From LGRD01 sp031378125 (lineage in GTDB: Bacteria > Pseudomonadota > Gammaproteobacteria > Burkholderiales > Burkholderiaceae_C), in NCBI GenBank assembly GCA_031378125.1, contig JANNDW010000363.1:1-8882 (forward strand): 8,882 nucleotides of DNA. The letters are read 5' to 3'. Position 1 is the first letter of the stretch; each line of letters starts with the position of its first letter. Shown in pieces: positions 1 through 6,931 of this stretch. The notes under the pieces are model-generated. The model did no database searches. It worked only from the letters and a program-made list of their open reading frames with translations, and had not been told where the DNA came from. The position numbers and the translations under genes were made by a program.

Positions 1-620
1 TTCAGGTTGAAGCCGCGCAGGTCGAACACCTCGGAGATCGGCACCTCGCCGAAGTTGACACGGCGCTGCGGCGCCCTCGGGTTCATGTGCTTGACGCGGT
101 GGATGAGTGCATCCACCGTCGCGTCGTCCACCAGGTCGGTCTTGCTGATGAAAATCTGGTCGGCAAAGCCGATCTGGCGGCGCGCCTCCTGGCGGGTGTC
201 GAGCTGGGTTTGTGCGTGCTTGGCGTCCACCAGGGTCAGGATCGAGTCGAGCAAGTAGGACTCGGCAATCTCATCGTCCATGAAAAACGTCTGCGCCACC
301 GGGCCGGGGTCGGCCAGGCCGGTGGTCTCGATCACCACGCGGTCGAAGTGAAGCTCGCCCTTGCGCCTTTTCTCTGCCAGGTCCGCCAGCGTGGTGCGCA
401 GGTCTTCGCGGATCGAGCAGCACACGCAGCCGTTGTTGAGCTGAATGATCTGCGCCTTGCTGTCTTGCACCAGGATCTCGTTGTCGATGTTCTCGTCGCC
501 GAATTCGTTCTCGATCACCGCGATCTTTTGACCATGCGCTTCGGTGAGCACGCGCTTGAGCAAGGTGGTCTTGCCCGAACCGAGAAAGCCCGTCAAGATG
601 GTGGCAGGAATGAGACTCAT
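1..620 (-). CDS. YjiA-like COG0523 (CobW/P47K) GTPase, 3' end cut off by window edge
   Basis: A G3E-class P-loop GTPase of the COG0523 group, whose members act as metallochaperones or metal-insertion factors; the metal and client here cannot be told. The first 206 codons are visible, reading leftwards from the ATG at 620-618. Walker A is GFLGSGKT (residues 11-18). The family's metal-binding CxCC motif is GCVCC (Cys65, 67, 68), the switch region is ETTGLADPGP (98-107), and the guanine-specificity motif is SKTD (159-162) in place of NKxD. ENEFG (37-41) and the FxRVVIE stretch resemble E. coli YjiA more than cobalamin-pathway CobW, and no cobalamin gene is nearby. The C-terminal CobW domain lies outside the window. 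The start is supported by an AGGGA Shine-Dalgarno 8 nt upstream (plus-strand 629-633). Transcribed divergently from corC. Family assignment is secure; the exact client is unknown. Confidence 0.93.
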   Translation of the reverse strand, partial: MSLIPATILTGFLGSGKTTLLKRVLTEAHGQKIAVIENEFGDENIDNEILVQDSKAQIIQLNNGCVCCSIREDLRTTLADLAEKRRKGELHFDRVVIETTGLADPGPVAQTFFMDDEIAESYLLDSILTLVDAKHAQTQLDTRQEARRQIGFADQIFISKTDLVDDATVDALIHRVKHMNPRAPQRRVNFGEVPISEVFDLRGFNL

Positions 621-668
621 GGCGGTTTTCCCTGGCTGGATGGAAGGCCCCGGAGATGGGGGTCGCTG

Positions 669-697
669 ACTTTGGTTCAAGGGTACCGCTGTGTCAA
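669..697 (-). promoter_or_regulatory. Probable sigma-70 promoter of the COG0523 GTPase gene
   Basis: On the minus strand a perfect TTGACA -35 box (plus-strand 692-697) is followed after exactly 17 bp by CAAAGT (669-674), a weak -10 that keeps the conserved second A and final T. Transcription would start near 662 and give a leader of about 40 nt before the ATG at 620, which has its own Shine-Dalgarno. I saw no palindrome resembling a Zur box in the 621-758 gap, although many COG0523 genes are zinc-regulated. No equally good promoter was found facing corC. Confidence 0.5.
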
Positions 698-758
698 GCG
701 CTAAGCCTGCCGGCGGTTCGGTTAAGCTGTTTTCCCCTGAACTGCCCGCCCCGGCGCG

Positions 759-1655
759 ATGTCCGACCCCCACCCCAGTCGCTCGACCCGCACGGGCGAA
801 AGGCCCTTGTTACCGCATGCCGAACGGCGCAGCCTGTTCCAGAAGCTGGTCGAATTCGTTTCGCCGGGGCCCGATTCCCGCGATGAACTGATCGAGACGC
901 TGGCCGACGCCGAGAACCGCGAGTTGATCGCGCCCGAGTCGCGCATGATGCTCGAAGGCGTGATCCGCATGGCCGACATGATTGCCGGCGACGTGATGGT
1001 GGCCGCTCCGCGCATGGACCAGCTCGACATCGATGCGGCCTACGACGACCTGCTGCACGTGGTGATCGAAACCGGCCACTCGCGCTTCCCGGTGTTCGAA
1101 GGCCAACGCCAAAATGTCATCGGCATCCTGATGGCCAAAGACCTGCTCAAGCTGCAGCGCTCTCCCGACCTGAACCTGCGCACCTTGCTGCGCCCGGCGG
1201 TGTTCGTTCCCGAGTCGAAGGGACTGAACGAGTTGCTGCGCGACTTTCGTTCCAACCGCAACCACCTGGCCATCGTGATCGACGAGTTCGGCAGCACCGC
1301 CGGCATGATCACGATCGAAGACGTGCTCGAAGAGATCGTCGGCGAGATTGAGGATGAGTTCGACGACGCCGACGGCGAGTCGGGCATTTACACGCTGGCC
1401 GACGGCAGCCAGCGGGTGGCGGGCGATGCGGGCATCGAAGCGGTCAATGCGGTCTTCGCGGTGACGCTGCCCAGCGCTGAGTTCGACACCATCGGCGGGC
1501 TGGTGGCGCACGAGCTGGGCCACGTGCCGCGCCGCGGCGAGTCGACCACGGTCGGCAGCCTGGTGTTTTCGGTGATGTTGACCCGCGGCGGTGCGGTGCG
1601 CTGGTTCAAGGTCACCCGCGCGGCTGAGGTTGCCCTCGGGTCCGACGGGGCTTGA
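759..1655 (+). CDS. corC: CorC/YbeX-type CBS-domain protein (HlyC/CorC family)
   Basis: A 298-residue protein matching YbeX/CorC, a cytosolic CBS-pair protein named for a role in magnesium/cobalt efflux and also linked to ribosome and envelope homeostasis. After a variable N-terminus, residues about 78-135 form the first CBS motif (DVMVAAPRM ... HSRFPVFEG ... IGILMAKDLL) and about 140-195 the second (LRPAVFVPES ... HLAIVIDEFGSTAGMITIEDVLEEIVGEI). Residues about 208-290 are the C-terminal CorC_HlyC transporter-associated domain, with DTIGGLVAHELGHVPRRGE. There is no transmembrane DUF21 domain, so this is the short CorC form rather than the CorB/YfjD form. No clear Shine-Dalgarno precedes the ATG at 759, but no earlier in-frame start is better. 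The stop overlaps the lnt start by 4 nt (TTGA), which argues for cotranscription and coupled translation. Family assignment is very secure; the physiological role is less settled. Confidence 0.95.
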   Translation: MSDPHPSRSTRTGERPLLPHAERRSLFQKLVEFVSPGPDSRDELIETLADAENRELIAPESRMMLEGVIRMADMIAGDVMVAAPRMDQLDIDAAYDDLLHVVIETGHSRFPVFEGQRQNVIGILMAKDLLKLQRSPDLNLRTLLRPAVFVPESKGLNELLRDFRSNRNHLAIVIDEFGSTAGMITIEDVLEEIVGEIEDEFDDADGESGIYTLADGSQRVAGDAGIEAVNAVFAVTLPSAEFDTIGGLVAHELGHVPRRGESTTVGSLVFSVMLTRGGAVRWFKVTRAAEVALGSDGA

Positions 1656-3229
1656 ACACCGCTGGGCCCACGGTCGCTGCCGGCGTCTCGCGCAGGCCCA
1701 TCACCCGCTGGCCGATCGCGGCGGAGCTGCTGGCCGCTGTGGTGCTGGGGGGCCTGCACAGCCTGAGCGTCGTGCACACCGAGGCCTGGTGGCTTCAGCT
1801 GGCCACGCTGGCCGCACTGGCCTGGCGCGTGGCCCTGGCATCCCCTTGGCGTGCTGGTGCGTTGGGCTTGAGCTTCGGCACCGGATGGCTGGCCGCCAGC
1901 ATCTGGTGGTTGTTCATCAGCATGCACCGCTACGGCGGGCTGCCGGCCTGGATGGCGGTCTTGGCGGTGTTGCTGCTGAGCGCCTTCATGGCCTTGTTTC
2001 TGGCCGCTTCGATGGGCGGCTTTGCGCGCTGGCGCCGCGGGGGTGTGGGGCCGGATGCCTTGCTGTTCGGCGCACTCTGGCTGCTGGCCGAACTGGCGCG
2101 CGGCGCGCTGTTCACCGGCTTTCCCTGGGCGGCCAGCGGCTATGCGCATGTGGACGGGCCGTTGGCTGCGTTGGCACCCTGGATGGGTGTGTACGCCATC
2201 GGCTTCGTCGCAGCGGTGATGGCCGCGCTGCTGGCCCTGCCGCGCACCGGCGGCTGGCGTGCGTGGGCCGCGCCTGCCGTCGTGGTCGGGATGGTTCTGG
2301 TGGCTGCAAGGCTGGCAGGCCCCGGCCAGTTCACCCAGGCCGGCGGCACGCTGAAGGTGGCGCTGCTGCAGGGCAATGTGCCGCAGGACGAAAAGTTTTC
2401 GCTTGCCCACCTGCCCGAGGCCCTGGCCTGGACGCGCGAGCAGCTGCTGGCCGCCCAGGGCGACGTGGTGCTGGGGCCGGAGACGGTGATCCCGCTGCTG
2501 CCGGCTCAGCTGGACCCCGTCTACTGGGAATCGCTGCTGGCGCATTTCCGCCAGGGCCCGCAGGCCGCGCTGATCGGCTTGCCGCTCGGCGACGAGGCGC
2601 TGGGCTACACCAATTCGGTGGCCGGCATCTCTGCCTCCAGCGCCGGCCTGCCCGGCGGCTTCTACCGCTACGACAAACACCACCTGGTGCCGTTCGGTGA
2701 AGTCATCCCGTTCGGTTTCAAGTGGTTCACGCGGATGATGGACATTCCGTTGGGCGACTTCAACCGCGGCGTTCGGGTCGCGCCGTCGTTTCAGGTCCGC
2801 GGTGAACGCGTGGCGCCCAACGTCTGCTACGAGGACCTGTTCGGTGAAGAGCTGGCGGCGCGCTTTGCCGACTCGATGAGCGCGCCGACCATTCTGGCCA
2901 ACATCAGCAACATCGGCTGGTTCGGCCAGACGATCGCGGTGGGCCAGCATCTGAACATTTCGCGCATGCGAACGCTGGAGCTGCAGCGGCCGATGCTGCG
3001 CGCCACCAACACCGGCGCCACGGTGGTGATCGACCACCGCGGCACCGTCACCCACTCGTTGCCGCCCCACACCCAGGGCGTGCTGGCGGGTACCGTGCAG
3101 GGCCGCACCGGCATCACGCCGTTTGCCTGGTGGGCGGCGCGTTTCGGGCTCTGGTTGCCGGCGCTTCTTGCGTCCATCGTGGTGCTGGCCGCAGCGCTGC
3201 GCTCGCGCGCCGGCCGCCCGCCACCCTGA
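1652..3229 (+). CDS. lnt: Apolipoprotein N-acyltransferase
   Basis: Lnt is the inner-membrane enzyme that transfers an acyl chain from a phospholipid to the N-terminal cysteine of apolipoproteins, the last step of lipoprotein maturation in Gram-negatives. The 525-residue product has an N-terminal polytopic membrane region (about residues 20-225), which includes the family signature GFPWAASGYAHVDG near 156-169. A nitrilase-like domain starting at TLKVALLQGNVPQDEK (about 233) follows, then a final membrane helix (about 490-512). The catalytic triad is visible: Glu277 in GPETV, Lys342 in YDKHHLVPFGE and Cys392 in NVCYEDLFGEE, with spacings close to E267/K335/C387 of E. coli. The only sensible start is the TTG at 1652, overlapping the corC stop as TTGA; no better ATG or GTG lies before the first membrane helix. 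Transmembrane limits are judged by eye. The stop directly abuts the stop of the convergent amidohydrolase gene. Confidence 0.96.
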   Translation: MNTAGPTVAAGVSRRPITRWPIAAELLAAVVLGGLHSLSVVHTEAWWLQLATLAALAWRVALASPWRAGALGLSFGTGWLAASIWWLFISMHRYGGLPAWMAVLAVLLLSAFMALFLAASMGGFARWRRGGVGPDALLFGALWLLAELARGALFTGFPWAASGYAHVDGPLAALAPWMGVYAIGFVAAVMAALLALPRTGGWRAWAAPAVVVGMVLVAARLAGPGQFTQAGGTLKVALLQGNVPQDEKFSLAHLPEALAWTREQLLAAQGDVVLGPETVIPLLPAQLDPVYWESLLAHFRQGPQAALIGLPLGDEALGYTNSVAGISASSAGLPGGFYRYDKHHLVPFGEVIPFGFKWFTRMMDIPLGDFNRGVRVAPSFQVRGERVAPNVCYEDLFGEELAARFADSMSAPTILANISNIGWFGQTIAVGQHLNISRMRTLELQRPMLRATNTGATVVIDHRGTVTHSLPPHTQGVLAGTVQGRTGITPFAWWAARFGLWLPALLASIVVLAAALRSRAGRPPP

Positions 3230-3232
3230 TCA
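3227..3232. other. Abutting convergent stop codons (lnt and amidohydrolase)
   Basis: The TGA of lnt (3227-3229) and the TGA of the opposite-strand amidohydrolase (plus-strand TCA, 3230-3232) lie back to back and form the palindrome TGATCA. There is no intergenic base between the two reading frames, so any terminator for either transcript must lie inside the other gene. Confidence 0.9.
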
Positions 3233-5002
3233 ACGGCCCGGCCGCACCAGCCGGCCCGGCCGCTCGCCGGTGATGCGGCCGCCCTGCTGCACGCAGCGGC
3301 CCGCTACGAAGCTGCTCAGGTAGCCCACGCCTTGCTGCAGGAAGCGCTTGCCGCCGGCAGGCAGGTCGCGCACCAGCGCCGGTGGGCCGACGCCCAGGCG
3401 CTGCGGGTCGATCACATTCAGGTCGGCGCGCAGCCCCGGCGCCAGCACGCCGCGGTCGGCCAGGCCCAGGTAGCGGGCGTTGCGGCGGGTCATCATCTCG
3501 ACCGCCAGTTCGACGGCCAGGCGATCCTTCTGGCGGTCGCGCACCCAATGAGTCAGCATGAAGGTGGTGAAGCTGGCATCGCAGATCGTGCCCACATGCG
3601 CACCGGCGTCGCTCAGGCCGCACAGCGCGCGCGGGTGGCCCAGCATCTGGCGCACCGTGTCCAGTGAACCCTCGTTGTAGTTGAAGATCGGAAAGTAGAT
3701 CAGGTTGCCGCCGCCGCCTTCGGCCAGAAAGTCGTAGATGGCTTCCAGCGCCGTGATGCCGCGCTGCCTGGCGCGTACATAAAAGCTCTCCGTCACGGCG
3801 GGTTCGTAGTTCGGGGCCTGGCCCGCGCTCGCCGCCATGGCAAACATGCGGCCGCTGATGAGTTCGATCTGCGCCAGCAGGATGTCCACCAACGGAGGAA
3901 TTGGCGTGCCATCGCCCGAGCTCGGTTCCGGCGTTTCGCTCAGCACGCGCGCCTTGCGGGCCGGCTCGCGCATCGCCGCGGCGCGGCCGGCGAGCGGCAG
4001 GTGGCTGATTTGCTTGAAGCCGGGAAACCCCATGAACGGGTGAAAGCTCGCTTCCAGCCCGATGATCACGCCGATGCCGCGTGCGGCCGTCTGCAGGTAC
4101 AGCGGCAGCCCCGCCGCCACGGCCGAATCGACGCGGGCGCGGATTTGCTGCCACTGGCCGCCGCCGGGTTCGCGCTGCAGCCAGGTCATCGACAGTGGCC
4201 GCCCCGACGTGCGCGCCATTTGCTCGACGAGGTCGAACTCGGCATCGAAATGCCGCGGGTTGCGCAGCAGATCGAAGTCACTGACCACCTGGATCACGCC
4301 ATGAGCCAGGCCCTGAAAGGCGCTGGCGATGCCGTTGAGTTCGGCTGCACTGGCTTGCGATGCCGGCGTTTCAAGCCCTCGGGCCGTGCGGTGGTTGTCG
4401 GTGCGGCCGGTCGAAAAGCCCGCCGCGCCGGCTTGCAGCGCTTCACGCACCAGCGCGCGCATGGCCGCGATGTCGGCGCCGCTGGCGGCCTGTTGCGCCA
4501 GCGCGCGGTCCCCCATCACCGCCATGCGCACCGGGTCGTGTGGCACCTGGGCCAGGAAGTCCAGGCTGTGCGGCATGGCGTCGAGCACGCCCATGTACTG
4601 CGAAAAACTTTGCCAGCCCCAGCGCAGCCCCTCAGCCAGCGCGGCGCCGGGAATGTCTTCAACACCTTCCATCAGCTGGATCAGGTCGTTTTCATGCCCC
4701 TTGCGCACCGGCGCGAAACCAACGCCGCAGTTGCCCATCAGCACCGTTGTCACACCGTGGTGAATGCTGGGCGAAAACGTCTCGTCCCAACTGGCCTGGC
4801 CGTCATAGTGGGTGTGGATGTCGATGAAGCCGGGCGTGACCCACGCGCCGCGTGCGTCCACACGTTGGCGCGCTGACTCGGTGCTGCCGCCGCTCTTGTC
4901 GATGCAGGCGATGCGGCCGTCCTTCAGGCCGACATCCGCGCTGAACGGCGCGGCGCCGGTGCCGTCGATCACGGTGCCGCCTTCAATCAGCCAGTCGAGC
5001 AT
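3230..5002 (-). CDS. Amidohydrolase, N-acyl-D-amino-acid deacylase-like (COG3653)
   Basis: A 590-residue cytosolic metal-dependent amidohydrolase. The N-terminus has the usual beta-sandwich opening (LIEGGTVIDGTGAAPFSADVG), then VTPGFIDIHTHYDGQ with the HxH metal pair at His63/His65. GNCGVGFAP follows, with Cys92 at the position of the D-aminoacylase bridging cysteine, and later LSDAGAHVG with the catalytic-type Asp465. These order it in the D-aminoacylase/N-acyl-D-glutamate deacylase superfamily. It is longer than classical D-aminoacylases (about 480 residues). The histidines expected mid-barrel in those enzymes (THMR-like and SHHK-like motifs) are not obvious; PLSMTWLQREP (269-279) seems to replace the second, so the substrate should not be assumed. 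The start at 5002 is fixed by GGAGG 7 nt upstream; an in-frame start further upstream would run deep into the transporter gene. The gene begins inside the 3' end of the BASS gene (20-nt overlap), implying one operon. Confidence 0.88.
   Translation of the reverse strand: MLDWLIEGGTVIDGTGAAPFSADVGLKDGRIACIDKSGGSTESARQRVDARGAWVTPGFIDIHTHYDGQASWDETFSPSIHHGVTTVLMGNCGVGFAPVRKGHENDLIQLMEGVEDIPGAALAEGLRWGWQSFSQYMGVLDAMPHSLDFLAQVPHDPVRMAVMGDRALAQQAASGADIAAMRALVREALQAGAAGFSTGRTDNHRTARGLETPASQASAAELNGIASAFQGLAHGVIQVVSDFDLLRNPRHFDAEFDLVEQMARTSGRPLSMTWLQREPGGGQWQQIRARVDSAVAAGLPLYLQTAARGIGVIIGLEASFHPFMGFPGFKQISHLPLAGRAAAMREPARKARVLSETPEPSSGDGTPIPPLVDILLAQIELISGRMFAMAASAGQAPNYEPAVTESFYVRARQRGITALEAIYDFLAEGGGGNLIYFPIFNYNEGSLDTVRQMLGHPRALCGLSDAGAHVGTICDASFTTFMLTHWVRDRQKDRLAVELAVEMMTRRNARYLGLADRGVLAPGLRADLNVIDPQRLGVGPPALVRDLPAGGKRFLQQGVGYLSSFVAGRCVQQGGRITGERPGRLVRPGR
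3234..3262 (-). repeat. Short GC-rich direct repeat at the amidohydrolase 3' end
   Basis: CGGCCCGGCCG occurs at 3234-3244 and again at 3252-3262, an 18-bp period. On the minus strand it encodes the C-terminal RPGR-LV-RPGR. The stretch also contains the pair GGCCG (3240-3244) / CGGCC (3252-3256) around a 7-nt loop, so it could fold downstream of lnt in the lnt transcript. There is no U-tract, so it is not called a terminator. Confidence 0.5.
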
Positions 5003-5858
5003 CTTTGCGCCTCCACAAAAACGCGAGCGACAGGCCCGACACGATGTGCCAGATGCCCCACAGGCTCGCGATGATGACCATGCCGACGTCGGCATTGAAC
5101 TGCACGGCAATGATGCCCAGCGCCAGGCCCGAGTTCTGCATGCCGCCTTCGATCATGACGGCGCGCCGGTCGCGCTCGGCCACCCGAAAGGCCAGCGCGC
5201 ACAGCCAGCCCAGCAGCAAGCCGCCCGCGTTGTGCAGCACCACGATCAGCAGCGGCAGCAGGATCTGCGCGTTCAGCAAGGCGCGTTCGCGCACCAGCCC
5301 GAGCGCGATGAAGGCCAGCAGCGCCAGCAGGCTGAACGTGCCCAGCGGCTTGCGAATGCGTTGGGCCAGCGCCGGCAGGTGCCGGCTGCAAAGCAAGCCC
5401 AGCGCCATCGGCAGGGCCAGCAAGGCCAGCAAGCTCCACCAGATGCCCGACGGGTCGATGGCCAACTCGCGCAGCCAGCCCGCGGTGACCGGGTTGCTGG
5501 CCACCATCCACGTGAAATTGAACGGCGTCAGCACCAGCGCCATCACGCTGGCCACCGCCGAGATGCTGACTGACAGCGCGGTGTTGCCGTGACCGAAATG
5601 CGTGATCACGTTGCTGAGCGATCCACCCGGGCAAGCCGCCACCAGGATCATCGCGGCCTCGGTGCTGGCTGGCAGGTCCAGTGCCAGCGTGGCCAGCCAG
5701 GTGCCCACCGGCAGCAGCACGAACTGCGGAATCAGCCCGCAGACAATAGCCCGCGGCGACTGCGCCACCCGCGTGAAGTCAGCCACCCTCAATTCCAACG
5801 CCACCGAGAACACCATGGTGGCGAGCACCAGGCTCAGGATCAGTTGCTGGGGCGTCAT
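4983..5858 (-). CDS. BASS/SBF-family sodium-dependent transporter
   Basis: An integral membrane protein of the bile acid:sodium symporter (SBF, COG0385) family. With the start at 5858 it is 291 residues, normal for bacterial ASBT homologues, and almost wholly hydrophobic helices. Two family hallmarks are clear. ACPGGSLSNVITHFGHGNTALS (residues 75-96) is the first crossover region, with Asn83 as a likely sodium ligand. MIEGGMQNSGLALGI (235-249) carries the Glu237/Gln241/Asn242 cluster of the second crossover. The transported solute is unknown: bacterial members carry varied organic anions, and bile acid is unlikely to be the natural substrate. The frame stays open to an ATG at 5942, but the extra 28 residues are hydrophilic and encoded by a 12-bp tandem repeat, so ATG 5858 next to the first helix (MTPQQLILSLVLATM) is preferred; neither start has a clear Shine-Dalgarno. 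Its last 20 nt overlap the amidohydrolase gene, which suggests uptake paired with intracellular hydrolysis. Confidence 0.9.
   Translation of the reverse strand: MTPQQLILSLVLATMVFSVALELRVADFTRVAQSPRAIVCGLIPQFVLLPVGTWLATLALDLPASTEAAMILVAACPGGSLSNVITHFGHGNTALSVSISAVASVMALVLTPFNFTWMVASNPVTAGWLRELAIDPSGIWWSLLALLALPMALGLLCSRHLPALAQRIRKPLGTFSLLALLAFIALGLVRERALLNAQILLPLLIVVLHNAGGLLLGWLCALAFRVAERDRRAVMIEGGMQNSGLALGIIAVQFNADVGMVIIASLWGIWHIVSGLSLAFLWRRKDARLAD
5010..5014 (-). promoter_or_regulatory. Shine-Dalgarno site of the amidohydrolase gene
   Basis: GGAGG on the minus strand, 7 nt before the ATG at 5002, lies inside the last codons of the BASS transporter gene. It decides the amidohydrolase start against the longer open frame that continues leftwards through the transporter, and allows independent initiation within an operon. 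Confidence 0.8.
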
Positions 5859-5998
5859 GCGGGCAGGGTAGTGGCAGCGGCGCGGCGCAGCGCTGAGGGT
5901 TTTCGCGCGGGTGTCCGCATGGGTGTCCGCGCGGGTGTTCATGAAGGCGTGGCGCGCCCGCCCCGTAAACTCGCAAGCTTTGTATCTTGGTCGACCCC
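5859..5998. promoter_or_regulatory. Divergent control region between the BASS operon and glyQ
   Basis: This 140-bp gap must hold the promoters of both the leftward transporter/amidohydrolase operon and rightward glyQ. It contains the 12-bp tandem repeat described separately. For glyQ the best -10-like hexamer I see is TAAACT (5966-5971), without a convincing -35 at the right distance, so no promoter is fixed. No Shine-Dalgarno precedes glyQ or the transporter start. I see no riboswitch fold and no T-box. Confidence 0.4.
5905..5940. repeat. 12-bp tandem repeat, three copies
   Basis: Three consecutive 12-bp units occupy 5905-5916 (GCGCGGGTGTCC), 5917-5928 (GCATGGGTGTCC) and 5929-5940 (GCGCGGGTGTTC), differing at one or two bases from each other. 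If the transporter were translated from the upstream ATG at 5942, they would encode a four-residue repeat, NTRA-DTHA-DTRA. They lie about 60 bp upstream of glyQ, in the divergent control region. Confidence 0.85.
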
Positions 5999-6928
5999 AT
6001 GCTGAGCTTCCAGCACATCATTCTCAAACTGCAGGACTTCTGGGCCGGCCAGGGCTGCGCGCTGCTGCAGCCTTACGACATGGAGGTGGGGGCAGGCACC
6101 AGCCACACCGCCACCTTTTTGCGAGCACTCGGGCCCGAGCCGTGGAGGTGCGCCTACGTGCAGCCCAGCCGCCGCCCCAAGGACGGCCGCTACGGCAACA
6201 ACCCGAACCGGTTGCAGCACTACTACCAGTACCAGGTGGTACTCAAGCCCGCGCCCAGCAACATCCTGGAGCTGTACCTGGGCTCGCTCGAAACGCTGGG
6301 CTTCGACCTGAAGGTCAACGACATCCGCTTCGTCGAAGACGATTGGGAAAACCCCACGCTGGGCGCCTGGGGCCTGGGCTGGGAGGTGTGGCTGAACGGC
6401 ATGGAGGTCACGCAGTTCACCTACTTCCAGCAGGTCGGCGGCATCGACTGCAAGCCCATCAGCGGCGAGATCACCTACGGGCTGGAGCGGCTGGCGATGT
6501 ACCTGCAGGGCGTGGACAACGTGTACGACCTGACGTGGACCGAGGGGCCAACGGCCAAGCTGACTTACGGTGACGTTTACCACCAGAACGAGGTCGAGCA
6601 GAGCACCTACAACTTCGAGCACAGCGACGTTGAGTTCTTGCTCGCCGCGTTCAGCAGCCACGAGAAGCAGGCCAAGTACTTGATGGAGCAGAAGCTCGCG
6701 CTGCCCGCCTACGAGCAGGTGCTGAAGGCCGGCCACAGCTTCAATTTGCTCGACGCGCGCGGCGCCATCAGCGTGACCGAGCGTGCCGCCTACATAGCCC
6801 GCATCCGCAACATCTCGCGCAGCGTGGCGCAGAGCTATCTCGACAGCCGGGCGCGCCTGGGCTTTCCGATGGCGCCCAAGGTCTGGGCGGACGAGGCGCT
6901 TGCACTGATCGAAAAGAAGGCGGCGTAG
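5999..6928 (+). CDS. glyQ: Glycyl-tRNA synthetase alpha subunit
   Basis: GlyQ is the catalytic-core subunit of the bacterial alpha2beta2 glycyl-tRNA synthetase, which forms glycyl-adenylate and, with GlyS, charges tRNA-Gly in the cytosol. The 309-residue protein is collinear with E. coli GlyQ (303 residues). LQDFWAGQGCALLQPYDMEVGAGT (11-34) opens the class II core; RRPKDGRYGNNPNRLQHYYQYQV (58-80) follows. The motif 2-like segment is FVEDDWENPTLGAWGLGWEVW (111-131) and the motif 3-like segment is GEITYGLERLAMYLQG (156-171). The C-terminal helical part holds HSFNLLDARGAISVTERAAYI. The ATG at 5999 is chosen because it aligns with the family N-terminus; an in-frame TTG four codons earlier (5987) is possible but unneeded. 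No Shine-Dalgarno is apparent. glyS normally follows at once but here begins 890 bp later, after a toxin-antitoxin cassette. Confidence 0.97.
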   Translation: MLSFQHIILKLQDFWAGQGCALLQPYDMEVGAGTSHTATFLRALGPEPWRCAYVQPSRRPKDGRYGNNPNRLQHYYQYQVVLKPAPSNILELYLGSLETLGFDLKVNDIRFVEDDWENPTLGAWGLGWEVWLNGMEVTQFTYFQQVGGIDCKPISGEITYGLERLAMYLQGVDNVYDLTWTEGPTAKLTYGDVYHQNEVEQSTYNFEHSDVEFLLAAFSSHEKQAKYLMEQKLALPAYEQVLKAGHSFNLLDARGAISVTERAAYIARIRNISRSVAQSYLDSRARLGFPMAPKVWADEALALIEKKAA

Positions 6929-6931
6929 ATG

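Noticed and set aside
87..704. Plus-strand open frame of 205 codons at the left edge
   Set aside because: It is the antisense shadow of the COG0523 GTPase, which carries Walker A and CxCC motifs on the minus strand.
1388..3070. Long open frame on the minus strand, 560 codons, across corC and lnt
   Set aside because: It is antisense to lnt, whose frame holds a complete catalytic triad and family signatures. The antisense product is rich in Gln, Arg, His and Ala with no domain, as expected from GC-rich shadow frames.
4001..4876. Plus-strand open frames of up to 291 codons within the amidohydrolase region
   Set aside because: They are antisense to a gene with a Shine-Dalgarno, metal-binding motifs and full-length similarity to its family. 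The products show no recognisable domain.
5859..5942. Longer transporter N-terminus starting at the ATG at 5942
   Set aside because: The 28 added residues are hydrophilic and repeat-encoded, and lie before a first helix that already has a suitable ATG at 5858. Kept only as an alternative, because neither start has a clear Shine-Dalgarno.
5859..5998. Glycine riboswitch or T-box ahead of glyQ
   Set aside because: The leader is too short and I see none of the conserved elements; T-boxes are also not expected in betaproteobacteria.
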